In this document: positions 1 to 10,694 of the stretch, piece after piece
Layout of the letters: each line of letters starts with the position of its first letter
Numbering within the stretch: position 1 is the stretch's first letter
Source: Cephalotrichum gorgonifer
Taxonomy: Eukaryota > Ascomycota > Sordariomycetes > Microascales > Microascaceae
Direction of reading: 5' to 3'
NCBI GenBank assembly: GCA_900312665.1
Contig: ONZQ02000014.1
Location: 775,924 to 839,923, forward strand
DNA: 64,000 nt
The notes under the pieces: model-generated
Told to the model about the DNA's origin: nothing
The model's input: only the letters and a program-made list of their open reading frames with translations
Database searches by the model: none
Program-made: the position numbers and the translations under genes

Positions 1-517
1 ACGAAGCGAGTCCATTGCTGTCTTTACCGTCCGTACTCACACTCGTACTAGCACCACCCAGCAGCTGCTCCACCCTCCATCTCGTTCGTCCACCTCGTTT
101 GTCCGTCCCGTTCCGACCTGCCTCCTCACCCCTCACCACACACGGCCGCCGACTGTGTGTGCGATTCCTTTCGTGAACCGGAGCTGGCACCTGGCCGCAG
201 TGTAACGCGACGAAAAGCGCTCGATGCGCACGATCGACGAATACGGAGTGGCTCTCTACATCTGTTCCTGCCACCAACGCGCGCCCCGAGTATCCCCTGC
301 GCTCGTACTAGGCTGCCCCATACCCCGGAACTAGTGAGCGCGCGCCGTCTGAATCACCTCCACCTCCCCCCCCCCTCTCTCTCACCCCAAGCGTCTACCC
401 CACAAACGTAACACAGTCCTAAAACCCCATCCCCCGCCCGCCCTTTTCATTCCCGATTGCGAAACCCCACCGTGTACAGAGGCGAGAAAATCAATACCGA
501 TTTCGACTCTTGGGGCC
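1..517 (+). promoter_or_regulatory. Upstream region and 5' leader of the C2H2 regulator gene
   Basis: There is no gene in this stretch. It is pyrimidine-rich with C and CT tracts, especially around 355-450, which is typical of fungal 5' leaders. The first ATG in the regulator's frame with good coding downstream is at 518. A short ATG-initiated upstream frame lies at 224-334 and is listed separately. No clear TATA element was seen. Confidence 0.5.
224..334 (+). other. Candidate upstream open reading frame (36 codons)
   Basis: An ATG at 224 opens a 36-codon frame closed by TAG at 332-334. It ends 183 nt before the start codon of the zinc-finger regulator. If the transcript starts upstream of 224, this frame would precede the main one and could restrain its translation. 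The peptide resembles nothing I recognise. That it is transcribed is inference, because the transcription start cannot be seen. Confidence 0.25.
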
Positions 518-3500
518 ATGGCTACGGTAGCTGCCGCTCACGACATAGATGATATCAAGCCCGTCCTGCCAGTGTCGCCCGCCAGCTCGTCTATGATGGC
601 AGGACAGGACAGGCACTCGAACTCGCCGCCTGAGTTGAACCCCGGGTATGACGGGGAGAGGGGGCGCCGCAGGAGCCGATCCCCGGAGAACGACGGCGAC
701 GACCTAGGCGGCGACGGAAGTGGAGATGGGAACCATGTGAACTCAGACGGCCCTAGTCGCAAGAGACGACGGAGTCGTAAGGGCCTGGACAAAAAGTTCG
801 AATGTCCAACAGAAGGTTGTGGGAAGAGTTACTCGAGAGCCGAACATCTGTAAGGACCTGCCTCCTCCACCCCCTTGCCATCGTGCCGTGTGGCTATTCT
901 CCGCGTGCCCCAACTCGAGTTTTGGGATTGTCCTCGAACTAATGTGATAACTACAGATATCGCCATCAACTAAACCACAACCCGAAACAGCATTATAGGT
1001 GCGACTATCCTGACTGTACGCGGTCCTTTGTCAGGCTTGACCTGTGTAACCGCCACAAGGATCGCCATACCGCCAAGGGCTCGTCCCTAAGTCGAAAAGA
1101 CTCACTCGCCCGGTATTCTCCGGCGGGAGACCCCCCCCCTTCGTTCACACCGGGTCGGCATCCCCGGACACAGGCCGCCCGGGGCCGGGCTACTCTTCCA
1201 ACATCAGGTCGGCCTCCATTTCGTACCAATCTCCCAAGGACCATATGGGCAGCCCTTATAGTCCTGTCGCGCACACCCCTCCTCCTATATTCTCGGCCGG
1301 CCCTGGCTCGAACGGTGTCGATAGTTACGTACGCCAGGATGCCGCATATGGCACTCCTGGTGCACGTCGTGGCTCCTTTCACTCAGTCACCGCACCCCAG
1401 AGGCCATCGATACAGACCAACGTCAACTCCTACGGCGTCCTCTCGCCGGCGTCGACACAGCAGGGGTTCCACGGTCAGCACACTACCACCCCTCAGACCG
1501 TCGGCTACGCCGGCCCCCAGCAGAACTTCACTCCGTTTACCCTGCCACCCTCCAACTTCTCGGAAACGGCCCCTCGCGAGCAAGAGCAGCACTATGCCCC
1601 CGTCACGTCTGGCGACTTCTCCGACAATGGCCAGCAGTCAGCCGGAGATATGATGATGTTGGACATGTCAACGAATCAAACGCTACCTGTATTTGGTAAT
1701 GAGAGTATACTAAACAACTCGCCTCATTTCCTCCCGGAAGACTTTGTTCAGTTCCTGTTCAACGAGAGCAGCAACAACACAAACGGTAATAACTCGCCAA
1801 CTATTGGGCCTGTGATGGGCCAAGGGTACCCGCACACACAAAAGTAAATCTATCTATCCCCTGCGCATCGGGAGGTCTTGGTGTGAAATATCACTATTTA
1901 GCCCATACTAATGAACATCGGCAGTTATTTGGAGTACTCGAACAATTATGCGAGCGTCCCATTCCTCGGAAATGAGGGAGCCTCGCTCGGCTACTTCCCC
2001 GCAGCACCGCAGCAGGTCATGGCCGTCTCCAGCATACTCGACCAGAACCTCCCCGAGGCCACAATCTCGGATGAGAAGAGTAATGAGGTTTTCGAGTTCA
2101 TCCGGGACCGTTTCCTCGAGATGGGCCGCGCGCCTTCGGAGCGGCACCGGGATTACGTCGTCGAGGGCGACCAGACTCAGGACGATCACATGCTCAGCAA
2201 GAGGATGATGCAGGCGTACATCGGGTCTTACTGGCTGAATTTCAGCGACCAGATGCCCATCCTCCACAAGCCTACCTTTTCACCTGACAAGACCCCCAAC
2301 ATACTACTGATAGCGATGATGACGATCGGGGCTGCGTGCCTGGACAAGACGCACGGCACGGAGGTGACGCAGGCGGGGTCGAAGGTGTCGAACTTCCTCG
2401 CCTGGCACATACGGTGGGAGATCTTCATGGACCCTAGCTTCCGGCCGCCGGCCAAGCTCTGGCTGTTCCAGTCGTTGCTTCTCCTGGAGCTGTACGAGAA
2501 GATGTACTCGACTCGCGGGCTCCACGAGAGAGCACATATCCACCATGCCACCACCATCACCCTGATGCGCCGCGGGCGGTCCCTCATCGGGAAATCGGCA
2601 CTCGATTCGCCGCCCAACCCGGCGGATCCGCGGGCGGGGGCGAACGGGTCCCGCCAATCCTCGGCGTCGGGGGCCGCGACGCCGGACGAGTGGTGGAACC
2701 ACTGGATCACCAACGAGGCGACGCGCCGGGCGGCCTTCGCGGCCTTTGTGATCGACTCGATACACGCGACCATGTTCGGCCACTCGACCGTCATGGTGGC
2801 GCACGAGATGAGGCTCCCGTTACCCTGCGACGAAAACCTGTGGAAGGCGGCCAGCAGCGCGGAGGTGGGCAGGATCGAAGCGAACCTGATGTCCAACAAG
2901 ATTAAGCCCATATCCTTCCTCGAGGGCCTAAAGAAGACTCTGAGCGGGATGGAGGTGCAGACGAACTCGTTCGGCCGCATGGTGCTCATGGCGGGCCTCC
3001 TGAGCGTGACGTGGCACATGAACCAGCGCGACCTGCAGGTAAACGTCCTCGGCGGCGGCGTATCGATGGCGCTCGGCGGGCGGGACAAGTGGCGCGGCAC
3101 GCTGAACCGGGCCTTCGACAGCTGGAAGATCGACTTCGATAAGGCGCTCGAGCGCGAGGAGGCGTCCAGCAACCCGTACGACTTGGCACGGCGGAAGGAG
3201 AACGACGCGGCGCGGGAGAGCAGAATGGTACTACACCACCTCGCGCACATGGCCATGCACGTGGACGTCATCGATTGCCAGATATTCGCCCGGGCCAAGA
3301 GGCTCCTCGGGAGGACGATTGGCCCGCAGGACCTAAACAGCGCGCAGAGGAGGATGAAGGAGCAGTGGGCGCCGTCGGCGAAGGCACGGGACGCGACCTT
3401 CTACGCCCTCAAGTTCCTGTGCGCGGTGCTGATGCCCGAGGCGGCCGGGGGCAGCCCGCAGCCAAGCGACGCACCGCCGTACTCGGCGCGGGATGACGTG

Positions 3501-3821
3501 CAGCTGAATAGGCCGTGGGTCCTGTACTTCGCCGTCCTAGTGGTATGGTGCTACGGGTACGCGACCGAGGGCCCGTGTGTGGGGGCGCCGCAGCCGGCGA
3601 CCGAGGCGGAGAGGGCGCAGCTGGTGCGGGACTACCTGGTCAAGTTCGGGGGCATCCAGACGCCGGACGACCTCAAGCTCGTGAAGGGGATCAACAACAA
3701 CACGGCGCTTCTGACGGTACTGAGGGGCACATTCGCGTCGACGAGGTGGGAGCTCTTGCACGAGGGAGGGATATTACTAGGAAACTGCATCGCCCTGAAT
3801 TCAGGGAAGTCTGTCCCCTAA
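518..3821 (+). CDS. C2H2 zinc-finger / fungal_trans transcription factor (apparent frameshift)
   Basis: Probable nuclear transcription regulator. Exons read as 518-849, 957-1843 and 1925-3821. Two C2H2 fingers (C-x4-C-x12-H-x3-H) lie at about residues 96-118 and 125-147; intron 1 splits the first finger. Before them is an acidic, Ser-rich segment with a basic RKRRRSRKG-type stretch that could be a nuclear localisation signal. The third exon encodes about 630 residues resembling the fungal_trans (PF04082) middle region, as in Klf1-type C2H2 regulators. The target is unknown. The summed exons are one nucleotide short of a multiple of three: the finger frame and the following Ser/Pro-rich frame (which reads SPDTGRPGPGYSS) meet at nine C at 1131-1139. 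One extra C would give 1038 residues. Alternatives are a sequencing error, a real lesion, or an unusual intron near 1091-1173. The family call is firm; the exact regulator is not. Confidence 0.85.
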
Positions 3822-4986
3822 GGAGGGGAGTGTCAGGCGCAAGGGGGCGCGGGAGGGGAAAGAGGAAAAGGACGGCGGCTTTGTTTGTTTTACCTGGAGG
3901 GAGGCCAAATTCCATTCTGTACAAATGCGCAAAGGGGGACCAAGGATGCTTGCTCCAAGGGGCGGAGCGGGAGACTCAGGAGGGGGGAGTTCGGCGGAGG
4001 CGGGAATGTTTCTTTTTTGGCCGCAAACGAGAAAAGATACCACTTTACAATTTTTTTTGTTTTGTTTTTTCTCTCATCATACTATATCCCCATACCCTTT
4101 GCCCTTTTCACTCTTTATTCGTTTCCTTTCAGGTCTTTTCTATTTATATACCTTGCGCCCAGATTTCATCTTTCTTGGGCGGTATCTGTATTTTGTTTAT
4201 CATGGCAGCGCTTGGGTGAGGGGTATGATAAAAGGCGGAAGGGGGAGAAGGAGGATATCTGAAATTTTTTGGCATCCCACAGCACAGGCTTTTCCATACA
4301 CCATTTCTACCTTTGTTCTTCCCCTCCAGTCCTTCATGGGAAAAGGGGGGGTCCCTATGTTGATATCGAATGTCTAGGGTGTGGCTATCTAGGATGTATA
4401 TATCGGGACTACACTAGGAAGTTCGTTTGTCTGTAGGAAACAGTTTGTTTCAAAACTTTGCGTTTTTCTTTATGGATTTGCGGAAACGAGATACCCCTGT
4501 GGGATGAATGTATGGCACTTACACTCCTTCTGTCCTGGGGTCCGGCTTGTGAGAGTAGGCTGGGGTGCACCACGGCTGGTTTCATGAGGAATCAGGAGGG
4601 AGGGAGTATTTGAGTCCTGCTCTCGGACGTGAAAAGCAGAAGCGAAAGTAAAGGGAATGGGCCAGGGGGCGCATGGAAGGGGGGATTCTGTAACTAACGC
4701 GTCCTTTCTTTGATGTTGTCCCAGGGGGAGGCGGTTTTCGCGCCCGCCCAGTTGTAGACAAAGAAAGTTTGAGGTGCATACATAGCATTTTTCACGCTCC
4801 ATACCTGAGGATGATTCTTATCGAGACCTCCTCCAGTTCCCTGCCTGCCCATTTATCCCCTTCCCGTATTCGATCCACCCACGAGGCTCTCTCCATCGTT
4901 ACCCCCGGCTAGGTCGCCGCTGCCTCGACACTTTCTCCCCTAGATCCAGACTTATATATGCCAGAGCCTATACGGCTGCCGCCACC
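3822..4986. other. Intergenic: 3' region of the regulator and promoter of the F-box gene
   Basis: No coding region is recognised. The first part holds purine-rich then T-rich sequence, as in fungal 3' untranslated regions. The second part, from about 4800, is CT-rich. Open frames here are low-complexity shadows. Confidence 0.5.
4954..4959 (+). promoter_or_regulatory. TATATA element just upstream of the F-box gene
   Basis: TATATA lies 27 bases before the ATG at 4987. The start has a strong context (GCCGCCACCATG). If the element is functional, the 5' leader would be very short; it may instead be chance sequence within the leader. Confidence 0.3.
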
Positions 4987-7031
4987 ATGTCTTCCCTCTT
5001 AGACCTCCCAGACGACCTGATCTGTGAGATTCTCGGCCAGTCCGGCCTGGGTGGTCTTGCGTACTGGTCGCTCACATGTAGGAGGATCCATGCCCTCCTC
5101 CGGGCTCACGAGCGCCATCTTTCCAAGAAGGTGTATCTCTCGAACCTGGTAAGTAGATTAATATGGCAAAAGGGTGGGTGTATCAGTCTGAGAAGAAGAA
5201 ACGAAAAGGGGTTAGGGGGGAAAGGGGAGGGGGAGGGAGCAGCTTGCTGAAGAGCTTATCGAGTTTATTGTCCCTGTGCCGGGGGACAGCTCTTACCTTC
5301 TACGTTCTATAGAAGGAGGAAGGAAGGAAAGATAAATAAGTATAGCATGCCTTCTGAGGACACTGACTAACTTTATTATATCGGGGCAGGACAGTCCGCC
5401 ACATGGTCACGACATCGACTGGGTCCAGGAGGTGAAGGACTTGGCCCTGACCCTAAGGGCTTATAACCATGAGTCCATGACTCGGTTCAAGGTAGGTACA
5501 CATCTCTAAAACCAACCCTTCGACCCTAGAACCGAAAACCGCCCCTCCCCGGATCCCAGAAACTCAGGGCCGGGCGTGTTTTAATATAAATTTGCCCATC
5601 TTAGTACCGTGACCGCAAAACGATCGAAGAAACCATAGCGAAGCTCCTCAGAAACGCCACTCCGGCGCAGGGTGTCTCCCCCCTCTCATCCTCCCCCACC
5701 CACCTCCCCTCCCGGAACGTTCTGTTCCTATCCCGCCTATTCGACAAGGGCACATGGAGGGCCCGCTTCCTCCTCCTCTCCGACATCCACACCCCACACG
5801 ACGAGGTCTCCCGGCCGAGCAATAGCCTCTTCGGCGTGGAGGCGAAGTACCACTGCCTCTACGGCCAGGTAGTCACGTCCCACGGAGGGGGGATCTCGCC
5901 GCACGGGATCATTTACGACGCGCACAAGTCCTACGAGCTGGCGGAGTACAAGGTGTACGACCTAGTCGAGTACGTCGGCAGCGGGAGCTGGGGCCCGTTC
6001 AAGGCCGACGGGAGCGGGGCCGTGAACTGGGCGAGGGTCGAGGCCGCGATGGTGGTGCTGGCGAATAACACGGCGGACATGGGCCACGAGATGGGATATC
6101 TAGTGAATGCGCCTCCCTTCTCGGGCTCTTATCCGAATAGCTACTGCTGTCCCTTCCTAGGGAGGGAGCTGCTGCCCGCTGCCATCGCCGCGGATCCGTA
6201 CGGCATCACGGGGACCTGGGTTAGGGTGGGTAGCCAGCCGCCTCGTGAGAGAGAGCGCGGCGCGAAAAAGAAAAAAAAAAAAGAAGGCCCGAAACTGACT
6301 CTCTCCTCACTAGGTTCTCTCTTCCATGGACCCGCAATCCTTCCGATCCTTTAACTGGCCGGGCCCGGTCCCGCCGGTGGACGCCCGGGACCTATTCGAC
6401 CGGCAGAGCACGAAGCACGTCCTGATGGACCTAAAGACGGCGGAGATCGAGATCCCAGGCCCGTCTAATGCTGGGTCGCTCCCAGTTGTGCGCTTCACGG
6501 GGAATGCGCAGCCCATGAACGGCGTTTTCGATGAGAACCTATTCTTTGATATCACTGGTAAACCTTTCCCCGGACTCCTCCCCTTTTGTCCCTCCGCCGT
6601 AAGCTAGGCTAAGGGAAGATTAACACTTCTCCAGGGTCATGCCGCACGACGCCCCGCGGGGACGTCCAGTGGGAGATGACGTGCATTTTCAGGGGGAGGG
6701 CAAGGTGGCGCGTCGAGGCCATACAGATCGGAGGCGTCAGGTCCGGTCGGGGAGCAGTCGGATCGTGGTTCCCAGCGTGAGCGTCCCACAGATACACCTA
6801 CTATGAAATACGAGAGGCAGGGAAACTAAAATAGCCTCTAGGGACTTAGACGAAGAGGGACCCGTCGGGCCCGTCGCGTTCTGGAAGACCGCGGACATAC
6901 CCCCGGGCGTAGCTCGGTCAGGGGGACGTCATCATCACCGCCACTTCGCGGGAGAGGCGCAGAACCAGAACGAGTTGAAGGTGCCGGACCTTGAAGGCGT
7001 ACGGGGGAAGGTAGGGAGGCTGGAAGACTAG
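4987..7031 (+). CDS. F-box protein, six exons
   Basis: Likely substrate-recognition subunit of an SCF ubiquitin ligase, binding Skp1 through an N-terminal F-box (residues about 3-45, beginning LLDLPDDLICEIL). Exons: 4987-5148, 5390-5491, 5605-6225, 6314-6557, 6635-6776 and 6842-7031. All junctions keep frame and give 486 residues. The C-terminal half resembles a common fungal F-box family: a WRVEAIQIGGVRSGRG stretch, then, in the last exon, DEEGPVGPVAFWK, which matches the usual PxGPxxFWK ending of that family. The start at 4987 has a perfect Kozak-like context. No substrate can be inferred. It converges on the kinesin gene, 646 bases away. The last two exons are short and easily missed by gene finders. 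Confidence 0.85.
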
Positions 7032-7677
7032 GTGTCAGGTGAAGAGACAGACAAGGCGCACAGGGGAAGAAGGTCGGGAGGTTTCACCCTGAGGGTTAGC
7101 AAGGAGGCCGTGTGGGCTATAGGAAAGAGCTGAAAGACCGTGAATAACAAGAGGTCGAGGATAACAGCATATTCCCCCAACAGTTCTCACTGTCGGTACC
7201 GGACGGGGGCTTATGTAGTTGAGAATCCGAAGGTACCGCTCCCGACCTGTACCTGTATGGAAGAAGTAAGTAGGAAAAAATAAGCCTTCGATAGAGAACT
7301 TGCTTCTTTGATGGGGAGTGTCTTGCCGGCAACTAATCTAGAATCTGAGGATACCCCTTTCATTCATCCATTCTCCCGTCGTTAAGCCCAGCCAGAAAAA
7401 AAAAAAACGCCCACCCCTTCCACCCCCCTTACATCAATAATACTCCGTACTCCCCCTCCATGCAGGTTTCTACTTCTCGACATTTCAAAACATGTTCCAC
7501 AAAGTAACCCCCGAGGCGAAGAAAACACAAGTCCCAAATCATAGAGCCCCAGCCAACCAACCCCCGGGATCACCCCCAGCCTCCTTGGTCCCCAACCTCT
7601 GATATATAAAGCTTCACTCAACCCCTACCTCGGCCCTCACTGTGCTATACACAACAGGGCGTCCCATCTTCAAAACT
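7032..7677. other. Intergenic between convergent F-box and kinesin genes
   Basis: No gene seen; this is where both 3' untranslated regions should lie. It includes an A12 run near 7395 and a TACTCCGTAC-type motif at about 7441. No clear AATAAA was found on either strand. Confidence 0.45.
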
Positions 7678-10600
7678 CTATGACTTCTGGAAGAACCAGC
7701 TTGACCGCTTATTGCCACCGCCCTCCTGGAGCGACGAGATGGCCGGGTTCGCGGGCCCGTCTCCACCGCCGCCTCCCCTCAGCGGCTTCGCGATGCGGCT
7801 GCCGGCGTTGGCGAAGCTGAAGCCGCCAATCCCCTCGGGCGAGCCGAGGCCCCGCGTCGAGCCTGCCTTTGCAGCTTCTAGGCGCTCCTTTACCGCGGCT
7901 AGTTGGACCTCGAATCTAGTATGGTGTTAATAATCTGATCTGATATAGATAATGGGGAGTCCTGTTGGAGAAGTGAAGAAGAGAAGAGGAGGGGGGCATA
8001 TACCTCTGGTTTGCGGCCGTCATCTTCTCCTGGCTATCCTGCAGCAGGCCCTCCAGGCTCTGGATCCTCTCGTTCCGCGCGATGAGCTTGCGCTCAGCGA
8101 TGGCCACCTCTTTCTTCAGCGCAGAGTTCTGCTCCACGAGCTGCCTCTGCACCTGCGTCAGCTGCTCGAGGTTCCTCTCCAGGAACGCCATCTTCTTCTG
8201 CTGCGCGCGGCTGTTGGACGACCGGAGCACGTTGTTGTACTGCTCCCTCGTCTCGTCGAGCGAGATCTCCAGCTCCACCACCCTCTCGCACCGGTTCTGC
8301 AGGTCCCGCATGAGCGACTTCTTCATCGCGTCGAACTCCGCCATCTGCTGCTGCACCGTCTTGCCGTTCGTCATCGGCGCAGCCGCGCCTCCAGCCGCCA
8401 CACGCTCCTGGAGCTCTTCGACCAGCGCCGACATGCGTCCCGCGTCGGCGTTCTTCTGCTCGATCTCCGCCCTGAGATCCTCTGCCAGTTTCTCCTGCGC
8501 CTTCTGCTTGCTGGCGTAGGTCGCCTCCAGCCGGCCCTTGATCTCCTCAGCGTCGGCGTCGCCGAGGTTCCGTTGGAGGAGCTCCTCGTACTCGCTCTGG
8601 AGGGCCTGGAGTCGCTGCTCGAGCTCCTGTCTCCGGCGGGACTCCGCTGCGCTGCTCGAGGACCCATAGGCCGATAGTTCCGCCTGTCGTACAATGCCCT
8701 GCGTCTCCACTAGCCTCTGCCGGAGCTCCTTGAACTCCTCGGGCGGGATGGCGTCGCCGATCGCGCTATGCTCCAGCAGGGCGTCGACCTGCTTAATGGC
8801 ATCCGCGATCGACTTCTCCTTGTCGCCAAAGGTGTCGGAGCCGAGGTCGAAGCCCGCCATCATCTTGGCCATCTTCTCCGCCTTCTTCTTCTCCTTCTCG
8901 TCGAGCACGGCGCTGGATTCCTTGACGGCCATCTTGGCCTCAAGGAGGTGCTGCTTGACCTCGTCGAGTTCCGCCGTGAGCTCCGAGTTCTGCTCCTTCA
9001 GCGCGTCCATGGAGATCTGAACCTCTTTGCCCTCGAATGTCACGCGCTCGATCTGCATCTTGAACTCGTTGGTCTCGGCCGCTAGCCTTTCGTTCTCCTT
9101 GCCTATCTTGCTGTCGTGTTCCTTGAGGAACGCCAACTCCTCCTTCGTTTCCCGCAGTTGCTTTTCCGCGTTGACAACCTGGCTTTCTTTCTCCGCTAGC
9201 TGATCTTGTAGTTCGTTTTCGCGGCGCAGGAACTCCTCCCGTTCGTCCTTCTCGAGGGGGATGCCTGGTGTCGCCGCTCGCTCGAGCGAGGGGGTCTCGG
9301 GCCTCAGTTCAGGGGCCAGTCTCGACGGCGTCGACGGAGTCGATGGTCGGGCCTCGCGTGGGGCTGCTTTCGTGGTGGCGACCGTGTCGCTTATAGCGGG
9401 TACCCATCTCTCCTTTGGCACCGACTCGCCCGAACGCCATAGCTGGATCTCGCCTTCGAGGCTGGAAATGTAGTTCTCGAATGAAGCCGTCTGGCTCTGC
9501 GCTTTCCGTAGAAGCTGCTTGAGCTCTGCGGGGCTGAGTTCGGCGTTGACCTTGGCCTTGTTCTTGATCGCCTTTGCTCTCATACCGAATCTTAGAGTAC
9601 TGAGCGTCTCGGCGTCGTTGTAACTGCTGGGAGAACAGTTGATGATCAGGGTGGTCCGACTGTTTCCACCAAGGGACTCCTGCAATATTCGCGTCAATTT
9701 GGAATCCCTGTACGGGACGTGCGACGACTTCCCGTCGGTTAGGGAGTTGATGACCATGCCGAGGGCACTCAGACTCTTGTTGATCTTCTTCGCCTCCTCC
9801 AGGGTCTGCCCGCTTGCGCCCGTCTTGCCAACCTTCTCGCTACCGGCAAGATCCACGAGGAACAGCTGGCCGCTCTTGGCCGATCCGGTCTCGACGTTCT
9901 TCTGCGTGATGGTCACGACGAATATGGAGTGCGAACGGGATGATTCCTGGTTCATGTTGGTCGCCGCAACCGCGCGCGCGGAGCCACCCCTCCGCATGAC
10001 CTCGTAGACTTCTTGGACGCTTGACACGTAGATCTCGAGGAGGCCCTTGACATAGACGCCGCGGTTCCTCTCCTCGTGAACGGGGAGGTTGTCGTTTTGG
10101 GGATTTAATAGATCGCGAATCCTCTCCATGTAGATTTCCATGTAGCTCACGCGCACGGTGTACTCGATGGTGCCGGGGCTCGACATGATGCTCGCGAAGA
10201 TCTGCTCGATGATGCGGGGGATGACGCCGCGGTTCTCTACGTCGTCGATGCTGGTTCCCATCATGGTGAACGACTTTCCGGCACCGGTCTGACCATAGGC
10301 GAAGACGGTTCCATTGTAGCCGTTTAAAATGTCGTCGACGGTGTTGCGGATAGAGAAGTCGAAGATGTCGGATTGCTGCGAGTCCATACCAAACACGCGA
10401 TCGAAGGTGAAGGAGCCTGACGCTTCTTTCGACTGTGGACCGCGGGTGAGAGTCAGTATTTGCTTCCACGGGCGCTTGCGCTCCCTCTAGGAAGGGCTGT
10501 CCGCCAACGGGCAAAGCCCATCGCAGGACCCGGCCATAGGGGGTTGGGGTTGGGGTTGGGGGTTATCGTCATACATCTATTGTGCAAGTGTCATCGCCAT

Positions 10601-10694
10601 CGAAGGTCACAATAGGTGTGCCGCCCGACGCCAGTTCGACCTTGTTCTGGGGCCGGAACCGGGCGACAACCTTGATGCTATTCGCGTTCGACAT
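7678..10694 (-). CDS. kin: Kinesin-1 heavy chain (NKIN type)
   Basis: Plus-end-directed microtubule motor for organelle and vesicle transport, and hence hyphal growth. Exons on the minus strand: 10694-10575, 10432-8004 and 7915-7678, giving 928 residues, which as I recall equals Neurospora NKIN. The motor domain fills about residues 1-330: P-loop GQTGAGKS at 87-94, switch I NMNQESSRSHSIF and switch II DLAGSEKVGKT. A long coiled-coil stalk follows. The tail carries the autoinhibitory IAK motif (SRIAKPLR, about 891-893) and a Gly-rich end finishing SSWFFQKS. The start codon opens MSNANSIKVVARFRP, a normal kinesin beginning. Intron 1 (10574-10433) holds a G-quadruplex-type tract on the template strand. 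No light-chain gene is visible nearby, as expected for fungi. Confidence 0.97.
10539..10562 (+). repeat. G5-TT-G4-TT-G4-TT-G5 tract (G-quadruplex motif) in kinesin intron 1
   Basis: Four runs of four or five G separated by TT, a canonical intramolecular G-quadruplex pattern that also resembles telomere-like GGGGTT repeats. It sits on the strand opposite the kinesin message, so the pre-mRNA carries the C-rich complement. Function is unknown; it could slow transcription or be neutral. Confidence 0.6.
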
